From Chitinophagaceae bacterium (GTDB lineage Bacteria > Bacteroidota > Bacteroidia > Chitinophagales > Chitinophagaceae): 64,000 nucleotides of DNA. How positions within the stretch are numbered: position 1 is the first letter of the stretch; each line of letters starts with the position of its first letter. Below the pieces are notes generated by a model. The model was given only the letters and a program-made list of their open reading frames with translations. It was not told the origin of the DNA and ran no database searches. Both the position numbers and the translations under genes were made by a program. Below are positions 45,669-54,466 of the stretch, one piece after another. The stretch covers positions 1-64,000 of the forward strand of contig CANFKE010000005.1 in assembly GCA_947447465.1 (NCBI GenBank), written 5' to 3'.

Positions 45669-46952
45669 CTATCCTTTCACCAACTCTCTTATTGCATCAT
45701 AGATTCTATTAAGTTCTTCTGCGCTGATACAATATGGTGGCAGCACATAAAGTACGTTACCTAATGGTCTTAGTATGATGCCCCTCTGAATAAAGAATTC
45801 TGCCAACGGCTCTGCGGCATTGTTCAGATAACCCGTTTTTTCGCCTGTCTTAATGTCAAACGCCAGTATAGTGCCCGTGTGTCGTACTCTTTCAATATTG
45901 CTGAACTGTACCAGCTCTTTGGCAAAAGCGGCATGGCTATCGTTGATGAAATGTATCTGATCTTGTACGGTGCTGCTTTCCATCAGGTCCATGCTTGCCA
46001 ATGCTGCTGCACAAATGGTAGGGTTGCCGGTATAGCTGTGACCATGAAAAAAGGTCTTCATCTTATCATTGCTGATAAAGGCATCGTAGATAAACTGCTT
46101 GCAAGCAGTAGCGCCCAACGGAAAGAATCCTCCCGTTATGCCTTTCGACATACAGATGATATCTGGTCGGTCAATAAGGTTGTCGGTTGCAAAGAACTTA
46201 CCAGTTCTGCCAAAGCCCGTCATCACTTCATCTGCTATGGTCAGGCAATTATATTCACGACATAGGTCTATAAGTAATTGCAAATGATCCTGATTATACA
46301 TGAGCATGCCCGAAGCCCCCAATACCAATGGTTCAAAAATGAAGCAGGATACATCCCCACCTTGCAATATGGTGGTCATTTGTTGCAGCAGAAGTTCTAT
46401 GTTCTCTTCGGTAGGCAGGTCTATCGATATCACATCAAACAACAATGGTTCGAATGGTTGATTAAATGCATTGCGGGCGGCTACCGACATGCCACCAAAA
46501 GTGTCGCCATGATAAGCATCTTTAAAGGCTATCACCTTGTGCTTCGGTGTGCCCTTATTGCTCCAATATTGGAAGGTCATTTTCAAGGCTACTTCTACAG
46601 CAGTAGAACCATTGTCGGAGAAGAAGATCTTATCGAAAGAGGGGAGATGTTGCAGTAATCTTTCAGCTAATGCTATTCCGGGCTTGTGAGTGAAACCCGC
46701 AAATATCGAATGTTCCAGTTGGCCTATTTGCTTTGTTACAGTGGCAACAATATGGGGGTTGCAATGTCCGTGCAGATTTACCCACCACGATGATATACCA
46801 TCAATATACTTGTTGCCATCAATATCTATAAAGCAGGCACCTTCACCTCGTTCTATCACTACATTTTCAGGCGCATAGCTCACTTGGGTAAATGGGTGCC
46901 ACACATGCTCCTTATCTTTTGCTATCCAGTCTGCTTTAGTATTGTTGGTCAT
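45669..46952 (-). CDS. bioA: adenosylmethionine-8-amino-7-oxononanoate aminotransferase
   Basis: A 427-aa PLP enzyme that transaminates KAPA to DAPA in biotin synthesis, using SAM as donor. Visible family blocks are DGISSWWVNLHGHCNPHI, AYHGDTFGGMSVAARN, DEVMTGFGRTG and the lysine block SKGITGGFFPLGAT, which separate it from generic class III transaminases. It lies downstream of bioD in the same direction with a gap of about 110 bases; bioB, bioF and bioC are absent from the window. Confidence 0.94.
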   Translation of the reverse strand: MTNNTKADWIAKDKEHVWHPFTQVSYAPENVVIERGEGACFIDIDGNKYIDGISSWWVNLHGHCNPHIVATVTKQIGQLEHSIFAGFTHKPGIALAERLLQHLPSFDKIFFSDNGSTAVEVALKMTFQYWSNKGTPKHKVIAFKDAYHGDTFGGMSVAARNAFNQPFEPLLFDVISIDLPTEENIELLLQQMTTILQGGDVSCFIFEPLVLGASGMLMYNQDHLQLLIDLCREYNCLTIADEVMTGFGRTGKFFATDNLIDRPDIICMSKGITGGFFPLGATACKQFIYDAFISNDKMKTFFHGHSYTGNPTICAAALASMDLMESSTVQDQIHFINDSHAAFAKELVQFSNIERVRHTGTILAFDIKTGEKTGYLNNAAEPLAEFFIQRGIILRPLGNVLYVLPPYCISAEELNRIYDAIRELVKG

Positions 46953-47062
46953 TTCTTTTATTAATGTTTATTCATCTACATTCCCGATTACCCTTGCTGG
47001 TCTACAGGCCAACAAGCACGAGAAGTATTCGTTTTGTAGGCGCTAATAACACCATTGAGCCA

Positions 47063-47683
47063 TTAAGCTGTCAAGCCTTTGAGTATTTGATGAGCATACC
47101 TGCTCACCATCTCTTTATCTATCACTTCCTCTTCGCCTATTGTTCCAATGTGCTTATAGCCTGTATGCTTCAAGATGATCTCTTCTGTTCCTTCTATCTC
47201 ATCGCCATTGAAGATAATGCCACGTACTTTTACGCCGTATTGTTTCAATGTTGCTGCCGAAAGCAGGGTATGGTTGATACTGCCCAGATAGTGCCTGCTT
47301 ATCAATACTACTTCAGCATCCAGTTTCTTTATCAGGTCTATTACAAATTCATTCTCATTCAGTGGCACCATCAGGCCGCCTGCACCTTCTATGATAAGAG
47401 TGTTGTCTGTTGTCGGTAACTTTATTGAATCTAGGTCTATCGTTACACCATCGCGTGCTGCTGCGGCATGTGGCGACATTGGTGTTTTCAGTCGGTATGT
47501 TTCCTCATGAAAGACCGATGTACTATTGCTCACCAGCGCTCTTGCTTTCATGGTGTCGGTATCATGAAGTTCGCCGGCTTGTACAGGCTTCCAGTAGTCA
47601 GCCTTTAATGCCTCAGTTAGTATAGCTGATACTACAGTTTTACCTGCATTCGTATCTATAGCGGTTACAAATATTTTCTTCAT
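47063..47683 (-). CDS. bioD: dethiobiotin synthetase
   Basis: A 206-aa ATP-dependent carboxylase forming dethiobiotin from DAPA. The P-loop is AIDTNAGKTVVSA (a DTxxGKT variant), with KPVQAGE and the EGAGGLMVPL block typical of BioD. It is upstream of bioA and probably co-transcribed with it. The product goes to BioB, which is not encoded here. Confidence 0.93.
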   Translation of the reverse strand: MKKIFVTAIDTNAGKTVVSAILTEALKADYWKPVQAGELHDTDTMKARALVSNSTSVFHEETYRLKTPMSPHAAAARDGVTIDLDSIKLPTTDNTLIIEGAGGLMVPLNENEFVIDLIKKLDAEVVLISRHYLGSINHTLLSAATLKQYGVKVRGIIFNGDEIEGTEEIILKHTGYKHIGTIGEEEVIDKEMVSRYAHQILKGLTA

Positions 47684-47798
47684 AAAATGAGGATAGAATG
47701 TTTGTGAAAAGAGAAATTAGAAACAACTGGCAAATAAGTAAGGCTAGGAAAAAAATCAAATGCCCGCTGCTGGCCAGGGTCATTCATTTTATTGCTTG

Positions 47799-47850
47799 AA
47801 AAATCATAAGCCACAAGTAATGCAGACATCTCTTGTGGCTTATGATTTTT
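47799..47850 (-). terminator. 19-bp perfect hairpin overlapping the sigma-54 activator stop
   Basis: AAAAATCATAAGCCACAAG (47799-47817) pairs with 47832-47850 around a 14-base loop, with a U-run on the minus strand. The right arm runs into the stop codon of the sigma-54 activator gene (47849-47851). Confidence 0.88.
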
Positions 47851-49093
47851 ATTCCTTTATCCCATACTCTTTTATCTTCCTGTACAAGGTGCGTTCAGAT
47901 ATGCCTAGTTCCGCTGCGGCATCTCTTCTGCGGTTCTTGTGTTTCTTTAATGCTTTGTTGATAAATTCTTTTTCTCTGTCTGCCAATGATAGCGTCTCTT
48001 CTACATCTTCATGCAATGCGGCGCTGGTCTCTAGTAATATCGGTGTATTATTGGGCGTGTTGTAAGTAATGTTGGTTGCAGGCTCTATGTCATTATACAT
48101 CTGCACAATGTTCTTTGCAGCTGGTTCAGCAGGTGTGTATCCCTGATGATTGGCTACGTCGAATATCATCTGTTTCAGATCATTCATGTCCTTCTTCATG
48201 TCAAAGAAGAGCTTATAGAGTATATCTCTTTCGCTGGCAAAGTCCGACTGTGGTTGACCTCCGTTATTGGCTGTGCCGCCATGCGGTATCACTGCAAGAC
48301 TGCGGCTGTTGTCGCGCTGTGGCAAGAAGTGTTGTATCACCTCTGCTGTTATCTGCTTGTTGGTAGATAATACCGATATCTGTTCTGCGGCATTTTTCAA
48401 TTCACGCACATTTCCTCTCCATGGGTAGCTCACCAGCAATTGCTGAGCGGCACTGTCCAGTTGTATGGATGATGTTTTGTAGCGCTCCGAAAAGTCTGCG
48501 GCAAATTTCCTGAACAACAGCGGAATATCTTCCTTGCGATCGCGTAGCGAAGGCACTCTGATAGGAACTGTGCTTAATCTGTAATAGAGGTCTTCTCTGA
48601 ATTTGTATTGGCTGGTAAACTCCAGCAGATCTCTGTTGGTAGCTGCGATTACCCGCACATCTGTTTTCTGCACTTTCGATGAACCTACACGTATAAACTC
48701 TCCGGTCTCTAATACACGCAGCAGGCGTGCCTGCGTGCCCAATGGCATCTCACCTATCTCATCCAGAAATATTGTACCTCCATTAACGGTTTCAAAATAA
48801 CCCTTACGACTGTCAACAGCACCTGTAAATGACCCCTTTTCGTGGCCAAACAATTCACTGTCTATAGTGCCTTCAGGTATTGCGCCGCAGTTCACGGCAA
48901 TGAATGGGTTATGTTTTCTTGGAGATAAGGAATGTATGATGTTAGAAAACACTTCCTTTCCCACGCCGCTTTCTCCTACTATCAATACTGATAGATCGGT
49001 GTTGGCTACTTGTACTGCAGTATTGAGTGCGTGATTGAGAGCCGGCGAATTGCCTATTATACCAAATCTGTTCTTAATGCTTTGGATATCCAT
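47849..49093 (-). CDS. sigma-54-dependent transcriptional activator without sensory domain
   Basis: 414 aa. The AAA+ core begins almost at once: Walker A GESGVGKE at 40-47, the sigma-54 contact loop as GSFTGA at 87-92 (the classical form is GAFTGA), and Walker B GGTIFLDEIG. A linker of about 100 residues follows, then a Fis-type HTH (RRRDAAAELGISERTLYRKIKEYG). No receiver, GAF or PAS domain precedes the AAA+ domain, so control must come from partners or expression level. TAATTTTG at 49170-49177 is a possible promoter. Targets are unknown. Confidence 0.9.
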   Translation of the reverse strand: MDIQSIKNRFGIIGNSPALNHALNTAVQVANTDLSVLIVGESGVGKEVFSNIIHSLSPRKHNPFIAVNCGAIPEGTIDSELFGHEKGSFTGAVDSRKGYFETVNGGTIFLDEIGEMPLGTQARLLRVLETGEFIRVGSSKVQKTDVRVIAATNRDLLEFTSQYKFREDLYYRLSTVPIRVPSLRDRKEDIPLLFRKFAADFSERYKTSSIQLDSAAQQLLVSYPWRGNVRELKNAAEQISVLSTNKQITAEVIQHFLPQRDNSRSLAVIPHGGTANNGGQPQSDFASERDILYKLFFDMKKDMNDLKQMIFDVANHQGYTPAEPAAKNIVQMYNDIEPATNITYNTPNNTPILLETSAALHEDVEETLSLADREKEFINKALKKHKNRRRDAAAELGISERTLYRKIKEYGIKE

Positions 49094-49169
49094 ATGCTAA
49101 CGGTGAAGAAGATTTAAACCAATAAATAAAATCACCACACTAAAGTGGTCAAAAAGTCACTAAAGATGA

Positions 49170-49177
49170 CAAAATTA
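49170..49177 (-). promoter_or_regulatory. -7 element TAATTTTG upstream of sigma-54 activator
   Basis: A perfect TAnnTTTG on the minus strand, 76 bases before the ATG. A TTG at 49202-49204 is about 24 bases further upstream, slightly long for a -33 partner. Confidence 0.45.
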
Positions 49178-49251
49178 CGGATTTTGTATCTATGCTAATC
49201 ACAATTTAACCTTAATACTGGTATAGAATCGAATTATTGGGTTAGTGGTAC

Positions 49252-49668
49252 TTATACGTTATTTAGCCTCTTTTCTGCGTGTACTAATGCAGATTGTAAT
49301 GCTTTTATTGTGGCCAACTGTGCATCTATTATCTGCTGCATTTTATCTATTATCTGTTGCTGCGATCTGTTCGAAGAGTTATAATCGATCTCAGGCTCAG
49401 CAGCAAAGGCTGTATGGTGTCCGCTTTGCACATGTTCATAAGTTCCTCCTTCTTCGGTCTCTTTAGAAAGGTCCTTAAGGATCAGATCAGCTAAGTTCAC
49501 CTTAAAATATTCGGAATATTGGATTATTATTTCTATCGATGGTTCAGACACTTCATTTTCCCAATTACTTTGCGTATTAGGCTTAAATCCAATACTGGCT
49601 TGTATTTCGGCTTGTGTTACCTTGTTTACCTTGCGAAGATGTGCGATGTTTCTGGCTAGGTAATTCAT
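49252..49668 (-). CDS. XRE-family HTH regulator with C-terminal coiled coil
   Basis: 138 aa. Residues about 5-62 form a Cro/C1-type helix-turn-helix (IAHLRKVNKVTQAEIQASIGFKPNTQSNWENEVSEPSIEIII). The C-terminal half is polar, ending in a helical, Gln/Leu-rich coiled coil (QQIIDKMQQIIDAQLATIKALQSAL) probably used for dimerisation. No effector domain is visible. It lies between the sigma-54 activator and an apparently non-coding region. Confidence 0.85.
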   Translation of the reverse strand: MNYLARNIAHLRKVNKVTQAEIQASIGFKPNTQSNWENEVSEPSIEIIIQYSEYFKVNLADLILKDLSKETEEGGTYEHVQSGHHTAFAAEPEIDYNSSNRSQQQIIDKMQQIIDAQLATIKALQSALVHAEKRLNNV

Positions 49669-49731
49669 TTATTTAACATTGATTTAACAAATAAAATAAT
49701 CAAGAAAATGGAATATTCGAAAATATTGACT

Positions 49732-49739
49732 TATCTTTG
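49732..49739 (+). promoter_or_regulatory. orphan -7 element TATCTTTG facing a non-coding region
   Basis: A perfect TAnnTTTG on the plus strand with no plus-strand gene downstream; the next genes run the other way. It could initiate the candidate RNA. Confidence 0.4.
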
Positions 49740-49741
49740 TC

Positions 49742-49875
49742 CTACAAAAGAAATAATGTTGTGAAACAGGTTTTATTTAGTGTTTCAATAAATTGAACTG
49801 AGTTTTTGGTTACTTCTCCTTTTGTAGCAGAAGTATACTTAGTGTGTTTTCAGCGTGGGTGGATTGATTTTTTTT
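49742..49875 (+). ncRNA. candidate small structured RNA
   Basis: Starts just after TATCTTTG. CTACAAAAG (49742-49750) can pair with CTTTTGTAG (49819-49827). Inside, TGAAACA pairs with TGTTTCA (about 49762-49788). Eight T end the stretch at 49868-49875, although no strong hairpin directly precedes them. It is a prediction from structure and position only; no known family is recognised. Confidence 0.3.
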
Positions 49876-49909
49876 AGGTAGCATGGTTGATCAGTGGAGA
49901 CACTTGATC

Positions 49910-50311
49910 CTAATCCTTGGTCAGCAACGCTGATAAATTGTTACTGGTCAGTGGCTTATTGAGAAATTGCTTCACAGACGAATATTTAGGCACCTTGACA
50001 AGGTCGTTATCATTGATCGAAGAAGAGATAACGTAAATGTTGTAATTTTTAGTAATGCTGATCGGTAGTTTTTCAAAAGCTTCCACAAATTCAAAACCAT
50101 TCATAACAGGCATTTGTATGTCCACCAGCACTATTATCGGGTACAAGCTGCTTAGCGAATTCGAGGAGATGAACTCTAATGCTTCCTTTGCTTGCAGAAA
50201 AGAGACCACCGATTCACATTTACCGGTATTCTTAATGATCTTTTCAGCTATGAAACAGTCAAGTTTGCTGTCGTCGATAACTATAAAATGCTGTTGTCTA
50301 TTTGGCGCCAT
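49910..50311 (-). CDS. single-domain response regulator
   Basis: A 133-aa CheY-like receiver. The acidic pocket is VIDD (11-14), the phospho-acceptor is Asp64 (VLVDIQMPVMNG) and the conserved Lys is at 119 (FLNKPL). There is no output domain. Its start overlaps the end of the receiver-kinase hybrid gene by 14 bases, indicating translational coupling, so it likely takes phosphate from one of the two upstream kinases. Confidence 0.92.
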   Translation of the reverse strand: MAPNRQQHFIVIDDSKLDCFIAEKIIKNTGKCESVVSFLQAKEALEFISSNSLSSLYPIIVLVDIQMPVMNGFEFVEAFEKLPISITKNYNIYVISSSINDNDLVKVPKYSSVKQFLNKPLTSNNLSALLTKD

Positions 50312-51404
50312 TGGGTATTCCTGGGATAGTTACTTTAAATGTGGTTCCTTCGTTAATGGTTGATGATACTTCAATAGTGCCGTTTATTTTATTCAGAGCG
50401 TCCTTAACATTGAACAGCCCGAACCCGGATCCTGTCTCTTCTGATGTAGCTCTGTAGAACATGTTGAATATGTTCCCTATGTGCTGCTCGTCTATCCCAA
50501 TTCCGTTATCTGATACAAATATAGTAGCTATACCGTTATTAACATCAATCTTTACATCAACAAATTTATCCGTTTTACTTCTCTGTTGATATTTAAATGC
50601 ATTAGAGAGGAGGTTGGTCAATACTATTTTTATAGATGTCTGATCTGATAAGAATGTATCTTGTTGATTTACAGTAGATGTGAATCTTATGTTGTCCACA
50701 CTACCTGCTATCATGAACAGTGCGGCGGTATCACTGAGGACTGTATTGAAATTTATTTCTTCAAATATCAGTTGTCCTCTTTTCAGGTTATAATACTCAT
50801 GTATATTGGTGATGAACTCGTCCAGCTTTTTTACTGCGAGGCTCATCATGCCCATTATTTCTTTTATCTCTCCTATGTCGTTCGATCCTTCCGCAATATT
50901 TATAGCGCCAAGTACACTAAGCAACGGGCCGCGCATATCGTGGGTAACGCTGTAGGCAAACTTGCCTAGCTCGTCATAGGCTAGCTGCAGCTCTTTATTC
51001 TTTACGGCAAGCAAGCTGTTGGTAAGATGGAATTTGTTGCCCTCTTCTATAGCGCTTTGTATGTCAGTATCGGTCCATGGCTTCTTGATATAGCGGAAGA
51101 TATGTCCTCTGTTGATCGCTTCTATCACCGACTCGATGTCTGTATATCCTGTGATCAGCATTCTTATCGGATCAGGATATTCAAATCGGATCTCCTCAAA
51201 AAACTGTACGCCTGTTTGGTCGGGCATGCGTTGGTCACACAGTATGATCTTTATGTCGCTGTTGTCTCTTAGGTATTCTTTGGCTTTGGCGGTGGTAGAT
51301 GCTATCAGTATGGTATAGTCAAATCTGAAGGTGGCTTTGAAGCCATTCAGGTTGTTTTGTTCATCATCAATATATAGAACCTTTATTTTTTCCATTGGTG
51401 TCAT
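50298..51404 (-). CDS. receiver-histidine kinase hybrid
   Basis: 368 aa. The N-terminal receiver has DDE at 13-15, phospho-acceptor Asp57 (CDQRMPDQTG), Thr85 and Lys108 (KKPW). A short helix leads to the kinase with H155 in SVTHDMRGPL, N-box NAFKYQQ, and G boxes DNGIGID and GSGFGLFNV. There is no membrane segment, so it is cytoplasmic and probably fed by the 7TM kinase upstream (gap of 56 bases). Its receiver resembles the lone receiver at 56891 (shared YxDDExNNLxxFKAxFR). The start may be the ATG at 51395 instead. Confidence 0.92.
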   Translation of the reverse strand: MTPMEKIKVLYIDDEQNNLNGFKATFRFDYTILIASTTAKAKEYLRDNSDIKIILCDQRMPDQTGVQFFEEIRFEYPDPIRMLITGYTDIESVIEAINRGHIFRYIKKPWTDTDIQSAIEEGNKFHLTNSLLAVKNKELQLAYDELGKFAYSVTHDMRGPLLSVLGAINIAEGSNDIGEIKEIMGMMSLAVKKLDEFITNIHEYYNLKRGQLIFEEINFNTVLSDTAALFMIAGSVDNIRFTSTVNQQDTFLSDQTSIKIVLTNLLSNAFKYQQRSKTDKFVDVKIDVNNGIATIFVSDNGIGIDEQHIGNIFNMFYRATSEETGSGFGLFNVKDALNKINGTIEVSSTINEGTTFKVTIPGIPNGAK

Positions 51405-51460
51405 TTAATCCGGTAATGAATTAAAAAATAATAATAATGCGGGTTCTATTTAGCAGGTTT

Positions 51461-53608
51461 TTACTTCTGTATCAAAGGTAATTTAATAATGAATTCGGTT
51501 CCTACGCCTAGTTCACTATTTATCTCTACAGTTCCGTTGTGTTTTACTATGGTGTTATAAGCTATTGAAAGCCCTAATCCGGTACCCTCACCTACGTCTT
51601 TGGTGGTAAAGAATGGCTCGAATAGTTTCTTCTTGGTTACTTCATCCATACCTATACCATTATCCGATATCGATATCGCCAGATAATCATCATCAATGTA
51701 CGTTTTTATGCCCAGAATACCACCATCCTTGTCCTCAAATTTTTTCTTGATCGCATATACCGCATTCGATATCATATTCAGGAACACCTGATTAAGTTTA
51801 CCGGGATAACACTCTATCAGCGGTATGTTATTATACTGCTTATCTACTTTAATAACATTGTTCAGCAGGTTGTTGGCAATGATCAATGTTGACTCCAGTC
51901 CTTCATTGATATCAGCCTTTTTCAGGTCGTCTTCATCCAGTCTTGAGAAGATACGTAATCCCTTTACTATTTCTGCCGTTCTCGAAGCTCCTTCTCCTAT
52001 ACCATTCAGTAACTGGTCTATTTCTATCTTCAGATAATCGTAGTCTATGTCTTCTTTATACTCCTCAATTATCTTTTGCTTTTCTGCTATCGGCATGGTA
52101 TTCAGTGCCAGTCTCTCCATCTCATCTACGGCTTCCAACAGCATTTTTACGTCTCTGTTAAGTGGCTTCACATTAGAGGTCACAAAGTTGATAGGGTTGT
52201 TGATCTCATGCGCAATGCCTGCAGTAAGCTGACCTAATGAGGCCATTTTCTCAGATTCTACCAGCTGTGTCTCTGCATCTTTCAGCTCTGTCATAGCTTT
52301 ATTCAACTCCTGATTCGATAAGTTCAACTCATGTGTTCTTTCTTCTACTCTTTTCTCCAGGATCACATTTTGCTCGGTAATGATCTTCTCGTTTTCTTTC
52401 AGTGCTTGCAATGTCGCAGCCTGTGATATCTCTTTTTCTTTTCTGTAAATATTGATCTTGTCTGCCAGTGCGAACGACAGTACCACTACCTCAATTGCCG
52501 ATCCTATCTGTAATATGTAATTGGTAAAGTTGTTATAAGGCAATACGCCCACATCCTTCATAATGAAAATAATGATGCCGGCAAGAAAGGTTACCCATGC
52601 CACCAGAAAGAAGATTGCCGGCCGGCTACCCTTACGTATAGCATGTATAGACAGGCCCATAATGATCAATGATGCGATCATGGCATTCGGTTGCAATAGT
52701 TGTTGGCTCAACTGATGCAGTCCTGCTACACTCAGGATGCAATTGACTACATAAAAAATATTCAGCAGATTCAATACAAGGTTTACTCTCTTCGGTGCCT
52801 TATCTGCATAAAGGAATTTTTTAAAGAATTCTATCGCCATTATGCCGGTAATGGCCGGGAACAGGATCACACTATTGTTGGCAAGAGCCGGCATATTCGG
52901 CCAGAAATACCTGTAACCATATCCCTGAAATCCTATCTGGGTAAGGCCTACAAACAGGATGTAAAATACATAGTAGAGATAACTTCTGTCTTTTACACTC
53001 AGATATACAAATATGTTGTAAAAGATCATTACCAGAATGATACCAAAATAGATACTTGTAAGATTGTCCTGATGATTGATGACATTGAATACAGGGCTTG
53101 TTGCGCCTACACTCAACGGAACTAAGATCTGCTCACTGCTTTTTATTCTTAAGTAGTAGGTCTTTTGCTGTCCATAGGGTATGTCAAGTGCAAATATCAG
53201 ATTCTGATTATAATAGGATCTATTGCTCAATGAGATGTGTTCTCCGCTTTTCATCACACGGTAAGTACCTGTGCTGTCCGGAGAATAAAGATCTACCTCA
53301 TCCAATTGTGGATAAGACAACATCAATAATAATTTGGGGTCGGTCGTCTGGTTGCCCAGGTCGATCTTCAACCAGTAGGTGGAACTGGTTATACCAAAGT
53401 TGGGTACTTCTTTCTCCGATGGTTTAAATTGATTGGCCGACCTTATTGCTTCAAATGTCTTTGTGTTAGTAGGGTCTTCATATACACCTACCTGCTTTCC
53501 GACAATATTTACCTCATTGGCGTTGGTGTAAACAAACGATTGCCCTTTGGCTGAACCTTGAGTAAATAGCGCAACTGCAAAAACAACTAAGTAAAAAATT
53601 GTTTTCAT
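51461..53608 (-). CDS. 7TM-DISM sensor histidine kinase
   Basis: A 715-aa membrane kinase. It has a signal sequence (1-22), then a periplasmic 7TMR-DISMED2-like beta-sandwich (about 30-170, carbohydrate-binding-like in this family), seven transmembrane helices (about 185-385) and a coiled coil (390-455). The kinase follows with H467 in AGIAHEINNPINFVTSNV, then NAVYAIKKK, DNGIGMD and GTGLGLSIAYN. The periplasmic domain implies an external small ligand. It follows the E1-nitroreductase and GNAT genes in the same direction after a 153-base gap that holds a 14-bp palindrome near the start codon. Confidence 0.93.
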   Translation of the reverse strand: MKTIFYLVVFAVALFTQGSAKGQSFVYTNANEVNIVGKQVGVYEDPTNTKTFEAIRSANQFKPSEKEVPNFGITSSTYWLKIDLGNQTTDPKLLLMLSYPQLDEVDLYSPDSTGTYRVMKSGEHISLSNRSYYNQNLIFALDIPYGQQKTYYLRIKSSEQILVPLSVGATSPVFNVINHQDNLTSIYFGIILVMIFYNIFVYLSVKDRSYLYYVFYILFVGLTQIGFQGYGYRYFWPNMPALANNSVILFPAITGIMAIEFFKKFLYADKAPKRVNLVLNLLNIFYVVNCILSVAGLHQLSQQLLQPNAMIASLIIMGLSIHAIRKGSRPAIFFLVAWVTFLAGIIIFIMKDVGVLPYNNFTNYILQIGSAIEVVVLSFALADKINIYRKEKEISQAATLQALKENEKIITEQNVILEKRVEERTHELNLSNQELNKAMTELKDAETQLVESEKMASLGQLTAGIAHEINNPINFVTSNVKPLNRDVKMLLEAVDEMERLALNTMPIAEKQKIIEEYKEDIDYDYLKIEIDQLLNGIGEGASRTAEIVKGLRIFSRLDEDDLKKADINEGLESTLIIANNLLNNVIKVDKQYNNIPLIECYPGKLNQVFLNMISNAVYAIKKKFEDKDGGILGIKTYIDDDYLAISISDNGIGMDEVTKKKLFEPFFTTKDVGEGTGLGLSIAYNTIVKHNGTVEINSELGVGTEFIIKLPLIQK

Positions 53609-53612
53609 ATAT

Positions 53613-53626
53613 TTTCAGATCTGAAA
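53613..53626. repeat. 14-bp perfect palindrome TTTCAGATCTGAAA before the kinase start
   Basis: TTTCAGATCTGAAA reads the same on both strands and ends 5 bases before the ATG of the 7TM kinase. It could be an operator or a transcript hairpin. I saw no second copy upstream of the E1-like gene. Confidence 0.6.
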
Positions 53627-53761
53627 CAATAATAGTACGATTAAATTTTTAAATTTTTTCAGGTCCGGCACAAAAACAAACAGGCGCTGAGTATCAATAC
53701 ATCATCCATTACTACCTGTTGATAGTAATTCTAATATATAGTGCTATAGGCCTCATTATTT

Positions 53762-54466
53762 TTATGTCATATCCAGCTTAAGCTCATACCGGATGTCTAT
53801 TGTATGTTCGTTATTGGTCTCTGTTCTTGTTTGCTGCGGATGCTCCCTGAGACTCATAATGATGTTTCTGTCCACATCTCTCGCATCAGATAGGGTGGTC
53901 ACATCATTGATCACTGCGGCAGTGGCCACAAGTCCTTCTTTGGGGTAAAAGAAGGTTCCTTTATTGCCTAATTCTTCTTCAATAACAAAACCTTTCTCCA
54001 AGGTAATACCAATTGTGTGCTCCGCACACAATACATGCATTGTGCGCATAGGTAATTGCGAGCATAAAGAAACGCCCGCCCGTGATAAGAACATGGTACC
54101 TATTCCCCATCCTGCAACATCGCGAGAGTTCCATAGCCCGCATATTTCTCCCGTACCGCCATTTTTAGCATGTCGGGAAAGCAGATCTTTTACAGATGGG
54201 TCGAAGTCTTTAACGGCAACATCCATTGGTAGGGGGTGATCCTCGTGATATAGGTGCACACGGGCTCCGCCAACAGGTTGGTTGTCTGATACTCGCTCTG
54301 CCATGATCACATAAACATTCGGGTTTTTGATCCAACTGTTATTAGCAGTCGTGATCTTTGTGATGCCGAATATCTTGAGTACATCCATATGCTCTTTAGC
54401 ATACAAGTTGCACGAATGTTCGTCATCGATCGCCCGGAATGCTCGTATTCTGATTAAATTCCCCAT
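53762..54466 (-). CDS. GNAT-fold acyltransferase-like protein, N-acyl amino acid/autoinducer-synthase-like pattern
   Basis: A 234-aa soluble protein with a GNAT-like core. PVGGARVHLY (64-73) fits strands before the CoA-binding region, GTGEICGLWNSRDVAGWGIG (104-122) fits the acyl-donor face, and LCAEHTIGITLEKGFV (146-161) ends with the usual CoA-side helix. The order GGxR, acidic Pro-rich loop, then E-x-x-GLWNSR recalls acyl-homoserine-lactone and N-acyl amino acid synthases more than common acetyltransferases; that is a pattern judgement, not a match. Its ATG directly follows the TAG of the E1-nitroreductase gene, so the two are coupled. The product is unknown. Confidence 0.7.
   Translation of the reverse strand: MGNLIRIRAFRAIDDEHSCNLYAKEHMDVLKIFGITKITTANNSWIKNPNVYVIMAERVSDNQPVGGARVHLYHEDHPLPMDVAVKDFDPSVKDLLSRHAKNGGTGEICGLWNSRDVAGWGIGTMFLSRAGVSLCSQLPMRTMHVLCAEHTIGITLEKGFVIEEELGNKGTFFYPKEGLVATAAVINDVTTLSDARDVDRNIIMSLREHPQQTRTETNNEHTIDIRYELKLDMT

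Larger units (their letters stand above)
49669..49909. other. 240-bp intergenic region with structured-RNA candidate
   Basis: No protein gene is supportable. It contains a plus-strand -7 element (49732-49739), a 9-bp inverted repeat (49742-49750 with 49819-49827), an inner 7-bp stem and an eight-T run (49868-49875), described under the candidate RNA. Confidence 0.6.
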
